A stretch of DNA of 53,593 nt. Origin: Bacillota bacterium (GTDB lineage Bacteria > Bacillota > Clostridia > Lachnospirales > Lachnospiraceae). Each line of letters opens with the position of its first letter. Position 1 is the stretch's first letter. The DNA lies in assembly GCA_023439505.1 (NCBI GenBank), contig JAEXNR010000006.1, positions 1-53,593 of the forward strand, in the 5' to 3' direction. Under the pieces are notes generated by a model that made no database searches, was not told the DNA's origin, and saw nothing but the letters and a program-made list of their open reading frames with translations. Of this stretch, positions 32,745 to 41,086 are shown piece by piece. The translations under genes and the position numbers were made by a program.

Positions 32745-33962
32745 CTACATATGTGATATTAACGTTACATAAATTCCTGTAAGAATGGCTGTTGTTATTA
32801 CACCGCAGATATTGGCACTTAATGCATATTCCATGACAAAGCTCATCTTATTTACTTTAGAAACTTCTTTTTGTGCCACTTTTGCAGTAGTAGGAACACA
32901 GGATACTCCGGCAATACCTACCACCGGATTAAAGTTTTTCTTTGTTAATAAATAAACAATATAACCGCCCAGAATACCTCCAATGCCGGAAAGCAATAAT
33001 GCCAGCATACCCAGTAAAAGTAAGAGCAAAATCTTTGGATCCAATATAGTTTTCGCATCACAAAGGACACCCAGCATTAATCCAAGGAAAAAGGTTGCGC
33101 TGTACAAAAAGATATTTTCAATTAATTGGGTGTATTTATCTAAGCCGGATTCCCGAACCGCGATTCCGATGAAGAAACTTAAAAACAATGGAGCTGCAAC
33201 AGGGAATAACAAGCACAACAGCGTATTCGCCACAACGGCAAATATTAGTTTCTCTTTGGAAGTAATCTTTCGAACCTTCTCTGATTTTGTTTCAATTACC
33301 TTTCCCCTTAATTCTTTTGGTATCATTAATCGAATCAAAAACGGATAGCCTCCATAAGTTAAACTTAAGTATAGGTATGCAACAATCGTAATGGGAACAA
33401 ATAAATCTTTAGCCAGAGTCAAAGAAGTAAACAGCACCATTGGTCCATCGGCACCGCCAATAATGGATACCGCAGCTGCTTCACCATTGGATAGACCTAA
33501 TAATCTTGCAATTGGGAATGTTGCAACAGTACCAAGTTCGGCGAACATTGCAATAAACATTCCGATAAAAGGATGCGCCAGAACCATTCCGATATCAGTA
33601 ATTACACCGATACCCATAAAAACCAGGCATGCAATTAAACCGTTGCTGAAAGTAAAAGTGTAGATTGGCTGGAGAAAATCAATCTGCATAATATTCATCA
33701 GCTGGTCCGTATTGCTAACCATTGGATCAATAAATAAATTGCCCACCTTACCTGCTTCAATAAAGAGAACACCTGCATTAATTGCAGACATTCCAAATCC
33801 CATGGGGATCATGATTAACGGTTCCAATACTTTCTTTGCCCCAAGATATACAAGCAGTATACCTAAAAATATAAGCAGAATACGAAAAATAACAATCTTA
33901 GGCTCCTGTGAAAACATGGTACCGATTCCTTGAAATAAATCGAATGGATTAATATGAAACAC
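32745..33962 (-). CDS. oadB: Na+-transporting decarboxylase beta subunit, OadB type
   Basis: Membrane protein of 405 residues of the OadB/MmdB/GcdB family, the sodium-translocating subunit of biotin-dependent decarboxylases. Hallmarks are MGFGMSAINAG, IGVITDIGMVLAHP, the Na+-binding SIIGGADGPMVLFTSL (conserved Asp) and GIAGVSCVPTTAKVAQKE. The N-terminus FDLFQGIG agrees with the family, which supports the GTG start at 33962 despite a weak ribosome site. Alpha (carboxyltransferase) and biotin-carrier genes are not in the window, so the decarboxylated acid cannot be named. A 39-codon membrane microprotein gene with a strong start site lies just upstream on the same strand. Confidence 0.92.
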   Translation of the reverse strand: MFHINPFDLFQGIGTMFSQEPKIVIFRILLIFLGILLVYLGAKKVLEPLIMIPMGFGMSAINAGVLFIEAGKVGNLFIDPMVSNTDQLMNIMQIDFLQPIYTFTFSNGLIACLVFMGIGVITDIGMVLAHPFIGMFIAMFAELGTVATFPIARLLGLSNGEAAAVSIIGGADGPMVLFTSLTLAKDLFVPITIVAYLYLSLTYGGYPFLIRLMIPKELRGKVIETKSEKVRKITSKEKLIFAVVANTLLCLLFPVAAPLFLSFFIGIAVRESGLDKYTQLIENIFLYSATFFLGLMLGVLCDAKTILDPKILLLLLLGMLALLLSGIGGILGGYIVYLLTKKNFNPVVGIAGVSCVPTTAKVAQKEVSKVNKMSFVMEYALSANICGVITTAILTGIYVTLISHM

Positions 33963-34006
33963 CTGTCTTTCTATTTAAGATTATGTTATAATGCATGTGG
34001 CTTTTC

Positions 34007-34126
34007 CTACTCTTTCGAAATATGCTTTATGGCATCCAATAAAAGTTTTATAAGTAATGATATGCCCATGGATATCGTAAAGCCAAGTCCAAAAACTTTT
34101 AATGGTATTAAAAATGCGTCTGACAT
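34007..34126 (-). CDS. 39-residue single-helix membrane protein, OadG-like
   Basis: A short frame of 39 codons starts at an ATG (34126) with a near-perfect AAGGAGGGG site six bases upstream and ends 44 bases before the oadB-type gene. The product begins MSDAFLIPLKVFGLGFT, carries one hydrophobic helix (about residues 5-31) and ends with the charged tail IKHISKE. Small gamma subunits (OadG) of sodium-pump decarboxylases are single-helix proteins that hold the complex together, so this is a good candidate for a minimal gamma-like partner. The homology is not proven, and the length is shorter than classical OadG. Confidence 0.7.
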   Translation of the reverse strand: MSDAFLIPLKVFGLGFTISMGISLLIKLLLDAIKHISKE

Positions 34127-34193
34127 AGTATCCCCTCCTTTTTACACTTATTTCGTCAGGGTATATTATATCGTAAGGATTGGGAAGTGGCGA

Positions 34194-34248
34194 ATTTATA
34201 GTTTTTATGAAGTCTATAAATAAAATATATGCTATGGGAATTTATAGA
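34194..34248. promoter_or_regulatory. Three half-sites in the oadG/LysR divergent region
   Basis: ATTTATAG (34194-34201), CTATAAAT (34214-34221) and ATTTATAG (34240-34247) are identical half-sites in alternating orientation; the last two extend to 9 bp (TCTATAAAT / ATTTATAGA). This recognition-plus-activation layout is typical of LysR regulators, here between the regulator gene and the sodium-pump genes. Confidence 0.65.
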
Positions 34249-34263
34249 ATAAGGAGTAATAAT

Positions 34264-35181
34264 ATGGACTTGCATTATCTGGAAATATTTCATACGGTAG
34301 CAAAGAACACCAGCTATAAGAAAGCGTCTGAAAGTCTGCATATCAGTCAGCCGGCTTTGTCTATACAGGTTAAAAAACTGGAGAGTCAGCTTGGGTTAAA
34401 GCTCTTTATACGCATTGGAAACAAGGTGATTCTCAGTGAAAGCGGAGAATTGCTTTACGAATATACGACAAAGATATTTACCACGGTAGAAGAGATGGAA
34501 CGGAATTTGATCAAGCATAAGATTTTTATCGGAGGAACGCTATATCTGGGAGGAAGCAACACGCCTGGGACCTATATTTTACCGATTGTGATTAACGAAA
34601 TGCAAAAGCAATATCCCAGCATTATTGTAGATCTTCATATTGCAGATACTTCTGAAATTACCACCCTGGTTGACAATGGTACCCTTGATATCGCTGTAAA
34701 TGGAGGTAATGTTAACTACAGCAGTCATGTTTACTCGGAAAAACTCTTCGATGATGATCTGGTTTTTGTTGCGTCACCCAGAAATCGCTTAAGCAAGAAA
34801 GAATGGATAAATATAGAGGATTTAAATGAAGCAAGTTTTGTCGTACACAGAACCAGTTCCCAGTTGTTTACTTCTTTTAAAGAAATTATGAGTAAATATA
34901 ATGTATCAGAAAACATCAGCATGTATTTCGGAAGCATTGACGCCATAAAACAGGCAGTATACGCGGATATCGGCATATCAATTATGCCATACTATTCTGT
35001 AAGACTTGAAATTGAGCGCGGATTATTAAAGGAACTAAAACTGAGAGAGGCAGATGAAGTATTTCAATATCCTTATTATTTAATTTATAACAAAAGTAAG
35101 ACGTTATCTCCTTCTGCGCAGAAATTTATCGAGGTCATTCATTCCATGTGTGCGAATTTAAAGGTATTAAGATATATTTGA
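34264..35181 (+). CDS. LysR-family transcriptional regulator
   Basis: LysR-type regulator of 305 residues. The N-terminal helix-turn-helix (1-60) has MDLHYLEIFHTVAKNTSYKKASESLHISQPALSIQVKKLE, split here by family blocks: scan helix SYKKASESL and recognition helix QPALSIQVKKLE. The effector domain (about 88-300) starts with GTLYLGGSN and shows the usual two-lobe pattern. I chose the ATG at 34264, with AAGGAG seven bases upstream; longer frames lack a site. It is divergent from the 39-codon gene and oadB, with three shared half-sites between, so it probably controls the sodium-pump operon and itself. Confidence 0.93.
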   Translation: MDLHYLEIFHTVAKNTSYKKASESLHISQPALSIQVKKLESQLGLKLFIRIGNKVILSESGELLYEYTTKIFTTVEEMERNLIKHKIFIGGTLYLGGSNTPGTYILPIVINEMQKQYPSIIVDLHIADTSEITTLVDNGTLDIAVNGGNVNYSSHVYSEKLFDDDLVFVASPRNRLSKKEWINIEDLNEASFVVHRTSSQLFTSFKEIMSKYNVSENISMYFGSIDAIKQAVYADIGISIMPYYSVRLEIERGLLKELKLREADEVFQYPYYLIYNKSKTLSPSAQKFIEVIHSMCANLKVLRYI

Positions 35182-35231
35182 GGCTGCCTCATGATTATTT
35201 TAATTAAATTTAACATAGAATTTACTTCTAT

Positions 35232-35263
35232 TTGACATTTAATTTGTCAGTCTATTTTATAAT
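35232..35263 (+). promoter_or_regulatory. Promoter region of ppx-ppk with inverted repeat
   Basis: TTGACA (35232-35237) and TATAAT (35258-35263) are both consensus but 20 bases apart, which is long for a sigma-A promoter. An inverted repeat TGACA-N7-TGTCA (35233-35249) covers the -35 region. Activation by a bound regulator would fit. Confidence 0.55.
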
Positions 35264-35300
35264 GATAAAAAAAGGCGAATTATGGACGATGGAGGCTTAA

Positions 35301-36212
35301 ATGATCAAAGCAATCATAGACTTGGGATCTAATACGATACGAATGTGTGTTTATGAAATGAATCAGGATTCTTTTCAATTACTTTTTGAGAAGAAGACTA
35401 TGGCCGGTCTGGCAAACTTCGTGAAGGACGATAAGTTAAGCAGGCAGGGAATTGAAAAGGCCGGAGAGATCTTAAACGATTATAAGGAAATACTGGATAA
35501 CTTTCAAGTTGATGAAGGGAATACTCATGTATTTGCGACGGCCTCTTTAAGAAATATAGACAATACAGCACAAGTAATCGAGATCATGAAAGATATGACA
35601 GGTTATTCTATTGAATTGTTATCCGGAAAGGAAGAGGCAACCCTTGACTTTATCGGAGCAACCCATTCGGTTTCTGTCAAAGAAGGAATTGTGGTTGATA
35701 TCGGAGGCGGCAGTACGGAATTGGTTGCTTTTCGTGAGAATGAAATTCTGTTTGCAGTCAGTATGCCTATTGGCTCACTGAATTTGTATGTGAAGAATGT
35801 GAGTAAAATAATTCCAAAAAAGGAAGAACGCAACATCATAAAGCAAACGGTCCTGGAACAACTACAGGCCCTGGATATCGCATCTATGGTGATTCCCACA
35901 ATCTGTGGGGTCGGCGGAACCATCAGGGCTGCATCTAAATTAAATAACAGGATGTTTCATATGCCGGGAAATAACATTAACATAGAAATATCTCATATCA
36001 AAGAACTCTTAACGCAGTTTACGAATAGTCATAGGAAAACCATAACACCTGTATTGCAAAATATTCCGGATAGAATACACACCATTATTCCGGGAATGAT
36101 AATTTTAGATACGATTGCAGATTATTTTCACAGTGAAATGATTATGGTAAGTAAATATGGAATTCGTGAGGGTTACCTGTACGAAAGAATAATCAGAGGT
36201 GATGCCGGATGA
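35301..36212 (+). CDS. ppx: Exopolyphosphatase, Ppx/GppA family
   Basis: Ppx/GppA phosphatase of 303 residues, which hydrolyses terminal phosphates of polyphosphate or pppGpp. ASKHA-fold motifs are IDLGSNTIRM (phosphate 1), the FATASLRN block, LSGKEEA, VVDIGGGSTELV (phosphate 2) and GVGGTIRA. It is the short one-module form, lacking the C-terminal HD-like extension of E. coli Ppx. The start has a GGAGG site six bases upstream. The stop overlaps the ppk start by four bases, linking synthesis and breakdown of polyphosphate in one transcript. Confidence 0.93.
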   Translation: MIKAIIDLGSNTIRMCVYEMNQDSFQLLFEKKTMAGLANFVKDDKLSRQGIEKAGEILNDYKEILDNFQVDEGNTHVFATASLRNIDNTAQVIEIMKDMTGYSIELLSGKEEATLDFIGATHSVSVKEGIVVDIGGGSTELVAFRENEILFAVSMPIGSLNLYVKNVSKIIPKKEERNIIKQTVLEQLQALDIASMVIPTICGVGGTIRAASKLNNRMFHMPGNNINIEISHIKELLTQFTNSHRKTITPVLQNIPDRIHTIIPGMIILDTIADYFHSEMIMVSKYGIREGYLYERIIRGDAG

Positions 36213-38338
36213 GTCATAAACATGATGAGATAGATAAAAATTTTATGCAAAACAGAGAATTGTCCTGGCTAAAATTTAATGAACGCGTACTGGAAGAAGC
36301 ACAGGATGAAAGCGTCCCCATCTTGGAACGGCTGAAATTCGTTTCGATCTTTACAAGTAATTTAGATGAGTTTTTCATGATCAGGGTCGGGAGCCTTGAT
36401 GATCTGTCCCTGATGGAACATGAGACAGTCGACAATAAAACAGGGATGAGTCCAAAACAACAGCTGGATATGATCTTTGAGGCAGTGATTCCACTCTATG
36501 CAAAACGGGATCAGACTTATCTGGAGGTGGAAAAGAAACTGCGAGAATTTGGTGTCTGTCAACTGGATTGTAAAGAATTATCTAAATCAGAGAAAAAGTT
36601 TGTAGATAAATACTATAGCACCTATATAACACCGATTCTATCCCCTCAGATTATTGACTCCTGCCATCCCTTTCCCCACCTGGTGAATAAGGAATTGTAC
36701 ATTATATGCAGCTTCGTCGGAGAAAATCTCTTTGGACTGATTCCCATATCACCCTCCATTCCTGAATTTATCATGCTTCCTGGTAATCAAGCCAGATATC
36801 TCCTCACAGAGGCTATTATTCTGGATCATATCAATGAAATCTTTGAAATGTATAAAATTGAAAGCAGTGCAATCATTACGGTAACGAGAAATGCAGATAT
36901 CAGCCCGGAAGATGAAGTCTTTGAAGTGGACGATGATTTTAGAGAGAGAATGAAAAAAGTTTTAAAGAAAAGATCCAGACTCTCCCCGGTAAGACTTGAG
37001 ATTAAGGGGCATCTGGACAAACCATTGATGCATTTTCTTATGGATAAGCTAAAGCTTGGCAAGAATCAGATTTTTCACGGCAATGCACCGCTGGTAATGA
37101 ACTACGCATTTAAATTAATATCCAAACTTCCCACCCAGATGAGTAAACTGCTTTGCTATCCGGCATTCGAACCTGTCTACCCTGCCTCGGTCAGCAAAAC
37201 TGACAGCATTACTTCACAGTGTAAGAAGAAGGATATTCTGTTGTTTTATCCATATCATCAGATGGAGCCATTCCTGCATTTATTAAAAGAAAGTGCACAG
37301 GATCCCAATGTAATCTCCATTAAGATAACCATTTACCGATTGGCTCGTAGTTCCCGAATTATTGACTATCTGTGCAATGCTGCAGAAAATAACAAGGAAG
37401 TTACAGTGTTAATGGAGTTGAAGGCAAGATTTGATGAAAAGAATAATATTGAATGGGCGGAACGTCTGGAAGATGCCGGTTGTAATGTTATTTATGGATT
37501 CGAGGATTTTAAGGTTCATTCCAAGATCTGCCTGATTACCCGAAGAGAACGAAACAAGATTAGTTACATTACCCAGATCGGTACCGGAAATTATAATGAG
37601 AAGACAGCAAAGCTCTATACCGATTTATCCTTAATTACCGCAAATCAGGAAATCGGGTATGAAGCAATGGAATTTTTCAAAAATATGTCCATCTCCAATT
37701 TGGACGGGCATTATAATTATCTTCTGGTTGCACCGAATTCATTTAAAAAATATATGCTGGCAATGATGGATAATGAGATTGAGAAAGCACAAAAAGGAGA
37801 AACAGCAGAAATCATCATAAAGTCAAATTCCTTAACGGATAAAGAGATGATTCATAAGCTGTCACAAGCATCCCAGGCGGGCGTGACGGTAAAATTAATC
37901 ATCAGGGGAATTTGTTGTCTTCTGCCGCAAATTCCCGGTAAGACAGATAATGTTTTGGTATACAGTATTGTCGGCAGGTTCCTGGAACATCCCAGAATCT
38001 ATTGTTTTGGCAAAGGGAAAGATACAAAAGTATATATTTCCTCTGCGGATATGATGACAAGAAATACCAGCAGAAGAGTTGAAATAGCCTGTCCCATTCT
38101 GGATCAGGATGTAAAGAATCAAATTCTTCACATCTTAAAGGTTATGCTTTCGGATACGGTAAAAGCAAGACAATTACAAGCAGACGGAACTTATGAAAAG
38201 ATGGAATCAGATACTGAACATTCCGTAGATAGTCAGCAATATTTCATAGAGGAAGTAATGAACGAGCATATGAAGCTTTCCAAACCCAAGGTTATGTTCC
38301 AGAAATTTTTTGAATCTCTGATGAAAAATTCCGTTTAA
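36209..38338 (+). CDS. ppk1: Polyphosphate kinase 1
   Basis: PPK1 of 709 residues, which reversibly makes polyphosphate from ATP at the membrane periphery. The N-terminal domain begins NRELSWLKFNERVLEEA. The phospho-acceptor is His437 in KVHSKICLI, matching E. coli His435. The second conserved His lies in GRFLEHPRIYCF, followed by VYISSADMMTRNTSRRVE. All four PPK1 domains appear complete. Translation is coupled to ppx by an ATGA overlap. A long inverted repeat follows the stop codon. An acidic tail segment after the catalytic domain ends the protein. Confidence 0.96.
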   Translation: MSHKHDEIDKNFMQNRELSWLKFNERVLEEAQDESVPILERLKFVSIFTSNLDEFFMIRVGSLDDLSLMEHETVDNKTGMSPKQQLDMIFEAVIPLYAKRDQTYLEVEKKLREFGVCQLDCKELSKSEKKFVDKYYSTYITPILSPQIIDSCHPFPHLVNKELYIICSFVGENLFGLIPISPSIPEFIMLPGNQARYLLTEAIILDHINEIFEMYKIESSAIITVTRNADISPEDEVFEVDDDFRERMKKVLKKRSRLSPVRLEIKGHLDKPLMHFLMDKLKLGKNQIFHGNAPLVMNYAFKLISKLPTQMSKLLCYPAFEPVYPASVSKTDSITSQCKKKDILLFYPYHQMEPFLHLLKESAQDPNVISIKITIYRLARSSRIIDYLCNAAENNKEVTVLMELKARFDEKNNIEWAERLEDAGCNVIYGFEDFKVHSKICLITRRERNKISYITQIGTGNYNEKTAKLYTDLSLITANQEIGYEAMEFFKNMSISNLDGHYNYLLVAPNSFKKYMLAMMDNEIEKAQKGETAEIIIKSNSLTDKEMIHKLSQASQAGVTVKLIIRGICCLLPQIPGKTDNVLVYSIVGRFLEHPRIYCFGKGKDTKVYISSADMMTRNTSRRVEIACPILDQDVKNQILHILKVMLSDTVKARQLQADGTYEKMESDTEHSVDSQQYFIEEVMNEHMKLSKPKVMFQKFFESLMKNSV

Positions 38339-38383
38339 TTATTTCAATTAAACAGGATAGAACTTATTTTCTGAATTTTTAAA

Positions 38384-38434
38384 CAGACAAAGAAGAAGTA
38401 ACGAATCAGGCGTTAGTTACTTCTTCTTTGTCTG
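38384..38434. terminator. Perfect 19-bp stem between convergent ppk1 and PilZ genes
   Basis: Arms 38384-38402 and 38416-38434 are exact reverse complements around a 13-base loop. The right arm also encodes the last residues and stop region of the convergent PilZ gene. No long T-run follows on the plus strand, so termination strength is uncertain. Confidence 0.65.
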
Positions 38435-39081
38435 GATGGATTTGCAGAGTATGCACTATTTTTCTTCCTTAAGAATTCTTCCTGTTTTCTGGCAATATAT
38501 CTTCCGAGTAGTGGGCATTTTTCCGTAAATCTGCATCCATATAAATAGGATTGAATATTCTCCGTAAATTCCTTTCTTACAATCAAAGCAGACAGATTTA
38601 ACACACTGTTCATATCCTTGAGCTTAATCCGGACGGTTCTGCCGATTTCAAATTCATCCGAAGAAATAAAACCCATCCCGGTCTCACTGATATCCTTGAT
38701 TAAGACAGAGACGGCATTCGGCCCGTTAATTGAGTTGACATAAATGGGCATCTCCTCACCAAGATACATACGATAAGCCTCTCTCCGGTTGCATTGTTTC
38801 CCTTCCCCGAGAAGATCGACCTTGTGATAGATCGCCGTGTTAAGCTTCACTAATTTAATGGCTGCATTTTCCCAGACAAATAATTTACCATCAATTTTAT
38901 AATAAAAATTGAGGATGCAGTTTTCCGAAAAACCGACGGTCTGACCATTTACTTTAATGGGTTTAATAAAGATCGCCGTATCCTTAATAGTTTCAATGAT
39001 ACTGCGAAAAGTCATAGTATTGCCATTCTTTCTTGCTTCCAGTTCGATGTTTCCCCCGATAATTAATTCTCCGATCTGCAC
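38413..39081 (-). CDS. YcgR-like PilZ-domain protein
   Basis: Protein of 222 residues with an N-terminal YcgR-like barrel (about 1-95, with IELEARKN and TAIFIKPIKVNGQ) and a C-terminal PilZ domain (about 97-205). The PilZ domain carries the c-di-GMP motif CNRREAYRMYLG (RxxxR form) and DISETGMGFIS (D/NxSxxG). YcgR-type proteins act as a flagellar brake or motility switch when c-di-GMP is high. I chose a GTG at 39081, with GGGGAG seven bases upstream and a family-like N-terminus QIGELIIGGNIELE; a longer ATG start would pass through a repeat containing other ribosome sites. The basic tail is shared with a terminator stem. Confidence 0.85.
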   Translation of the reverse strand: MQIGELIIGGNIELEARKNGNTMTFRSIIETIKDTAIFIKPIKVNGQTVGFSENCILNFYYKIDGKLFVWENAAIKLVKLNTAIYHKVDLLGEGKQCNRREAYRMYLGEEMPIYVNSINGPNAVSVLIKDISETGMGFISSDEFEIGRTVRIKLKDMNSVLNLSALIVRKEFTENIQSYLYGCRFTEKCPLLGRYIARKQEEFLRKKNSAYSANPSRQRRSN

Positions 39082-39214
39082 TTTAATTCTCCCCCAATAA
39101 AACGTCCATTGACACGCGATCCAATCCTCCAAAATCAGAACATCCATTCACATGTAATTTAATTCTCCCCTAATAAAAATGCATTAATTTGCAATTTGAT
39201 TCTCCCCTGATATC
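39077..39214 (-). repeat. Three copies of a Shine-Dalgarno-bearing segment upstream of the PilZ gene
   Basis: On the minus strand the segment TTATTAGGGGAGAATTAAA and close variants occur at about 39102-39077, 39179-39153 and 39214-39190. Only the first lies in front of the used start codon. The second is followed by ATG-TGA, a start-stop pair. Confidence 0.7.
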
Positions 39215-39312
39215 AACTGATAATAGTATAAATCAATACTGTTTAAATTACAACATAATATGGTAATAAGGACCTGTTTTTGTATATTTTTACTTATATT
39301 ATCGGCTGCATA

Positions 39313-39340
39313 TTGACATCAAAAGTATAACTTGTATAAT
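39313..39340 (+). promoter_or_regulatory. Promoter P1 of glnA
   Basis: TTGACA (39313-39318), a 16-base spacer and TATAAT (39335-39340) give a consensus promoter and a leader of about 350 bases. A second candidate is TTGACA (39516-39521) with TATCAT (39540-39545), 18-base spacer. Confidence 0.7.
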
Positions 39341-39641
39341 TATTTTAGACTGTTACCCTGCTCCTTTATTATTTGGATTTTTATTCGACAAATATCGATA
39401 AAATGGATATTTATAATTGATGCTGCATAAGATGAGAGAATCCATTCAATAATAAAAGCAGCGTCAAATTCTGCTGTGGCAGATGATGCAGAATAATAAG
39501 AAAATATAAAACTTATTGACAAAATGCAGATGCTGCTGTTATCATCGTATTAATGCGGGCAGAGTGGTTCAATTTAGGATAACTTATGCCTTTTTTTAAC
39601 AGTAAAATGAATTGAAAATCATGTAAATGAGTATTTGAGTA

Positions 39642-39657
39642 GATGCAAAGCAGCATC
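39642..39657 (+). promoter_or_regulatory. Hexaloop hairpin in the glnA leader, possible ANTAR target
   Basis: GATGC and GCATC close the six-base loop AAAGCA, which has A at position 1 and G at position 4, the loop rule known for ANTAR-bound RNA hairpins. The gene after glnA encodes an ANTAR protein. A clear second hexaloop and an overlapping terminator were not found, so the assignment is tentative. Confidence 0.4.
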
Positions 39658-39698
39658 ATGTCCCGAAGTGTAAACAATAAATTGCAAGGAGTGATAAA

Positions 39699-41030
39699 AT
39701 GAAACATTATACAAAACAGGATATCATCAGGATGGTAGAAGAAGATGACGTAGAATTTATCCGTTTACAGTTTACGGATATGTTTGGTAATCTCAAAAAT
39801 GTTGCAATCACAACAGGACAATTGGAAAGAGCCCTGAATAATGAATGTATGTTTGACGGTTCGTCGATTGAGGGATTTGTTAGAATTGAAGAATCGGATA
39901 TGTATTTATATCCGGATCTGGATACTTACGTAACATTCCCGTGGAGACCGCAGCAGGGTAAAGTTGCCCGCTTAATCTGTGATGTATATACTGTGGAAGG
40001 GAAGCCTTTTGAAGGTGACCCCAGATATGTATTAAAATCCGTAATAAAACAGGCAGAAGAAATGGGCTACACGTTTGATGTGGGTCCGGAATTGGAATTT
40101 TTCTTATATAATATAGAAGAAAACGGTCAGCCAACAACAAAAACATCGGAGCGTGCAGGGTACTTTGATGTGGGTCCTTTGGATCTTGGAGAGAATGCCA
40201 GACGTGATATGGTACTTACCATGGAAGAGATGGGATTTTCCATTGAGGCCTCCCATCATGAGGTTGCACCCGCACAGCATGAAATTGACATCAAATATCA
40301 GGATGCTTTGACAACGGCGGATACCATAATGACCTTTAAGCTTGTGGCCAGAACCATTGCCAGAAGACATGGACTTCATGCCAGCTTTATGCCTAAGCCG
40401 GCGGCAGGTGTTGATGGTTCCGGTATGCATGTGAATATGTCACTGAAGAAAAACGGAACGAATATCTTCCATGATCCCGACGGAAAACTTGGAATGAGCA
40501 AAGAAGCATATCACTTTATTGCAGGGATTATGAAACATATGGAGAATATGGTGGCGATCACAAATCCTCTTGTTAATTCCTATAAGCGCCTTGTACCAAA
40601 TTACGAAGCGCCGGTTTATATTGCATGGTCCGCGTCAAACCGTAGTCCTTTGATTCGTATTCCTTCCGGCAGAGGCAATTCTGCAAGAATAGAATTAAGA
40701 TGCCCTGATCCTTCGGCAAATCCCTATTTAACGCTGGCTGTTTGTCTGGCAGCCGGTCTGGATGGAATTAAAAATCAGTTAATGCCTCCGGATAGCATTG
40801 ATAAAAATATATATAATATGTCCCGGGAGGAGAGAACTGCTCTTAACGTGAAGAGTCTTCCCACCAATCTTGGGGAAGCAGTCAAATCACTGGAAGAATG
40901 CAGTTTTATCGCAGAAGTTTTGGGAGAGCATATTTTTAAGAAATATATCGAAGCTAAGAAAACAGAATGGGAAAATTATCAGACGCAGGTAACACAATGG
41001 GAGTTGGATCAGTATCTGTATCGCATTTAA
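39699..41030 (+). CDS. glnA: Glutamine synthetase type I
   Basis: GSI of 443 residues, the short alpha-type found in Firmicutes; it makes glutamine from glutamate, ammonia and ATP. Motifs seen are FTDMFGNLKN, MFDGSSIEGF, the metal and ATP block DVGPELEFFLY, SHHEVAPAQHEID, ASFMPKPAAGVDGSGMHVN, NPLVNSYKRLVP and RIPSGRGNSARIELRCPDPSANPYL. The feedback-sensing Arg region at the C-terminus is present. The start has AAGGAGTG. A long leader and the downstream ANTAR gene suggest control by transcription antitermination, as for clostridial glnA-nitR. Confidence 0.97.
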   Translation: MKHYTKQDIIRMVEEDDVEFIRLQFTDMFGNLKNVAITTGQLERALNNECMFDGSSIEGFVRIEESDMYLYPDLDTYVTFPWRPQQGKVARLICDVYTVEGKPFEGDPRYVLKSVIKQAEEMGYTFDVGPELEFFLYNIEENGQPTTKTSERAGYFDVGPLDLGENARRDMVLTMEEMGFSIEASHHEVAPAQHEIDIKYQDALTTADTIMTFKLVARTIARRHGLHASFMPKPAAGVDGSGMHVNMSLKKNGTNIFHDPDGKLGMSKEAYHFIAGIMKHMENMVAITNPLVNSYKRLVPNYEAPVYIAWSASNRSPLIRIPSGRGNSARIELRCPDPSANPYLTLAVCLAAGLDGIKNQLMPPDSIDKNIYNMSREERTALNVKSLPTNLGEAVKSLEECSFIAEVLGEHIFKKYIEAKKTEWENYQTQVTQWELDQYLYRI

Positions 41031-41086
41031 TCTGTATCATCTCAGGTTGTTGATCAATCAAGCGTAAGTAGCGGAGGTGAACAGAT

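Larger units (their letters stand above)
39082..39698. other. 617-base region between PilZ and glnA genes
   Basis: No gene is supported. It holds the repeats upstream of the PilZ gene, a minus-strand GCCGATAA resembling a flagellar sigma -10 (39306-39299), and a roughly 350-base glnA leader with two promoter candidates and several hairpins: GATGCTGC / GCAGCGTC, ATTCTGC / GCAGAAT, a weak hairpin followed by T7 at 39591-39597, and a hexaloop hairpin. Confidence 0.6.

Noticed and set aside
39642..39657. Full twin-hexaloop ANTAR antiterminator in the glnA leader
   Set aside because: Only one AxxGxx hexaloop was found, and it lies after, not overlapping, the T-run; kept only as a tentative single hairpin.
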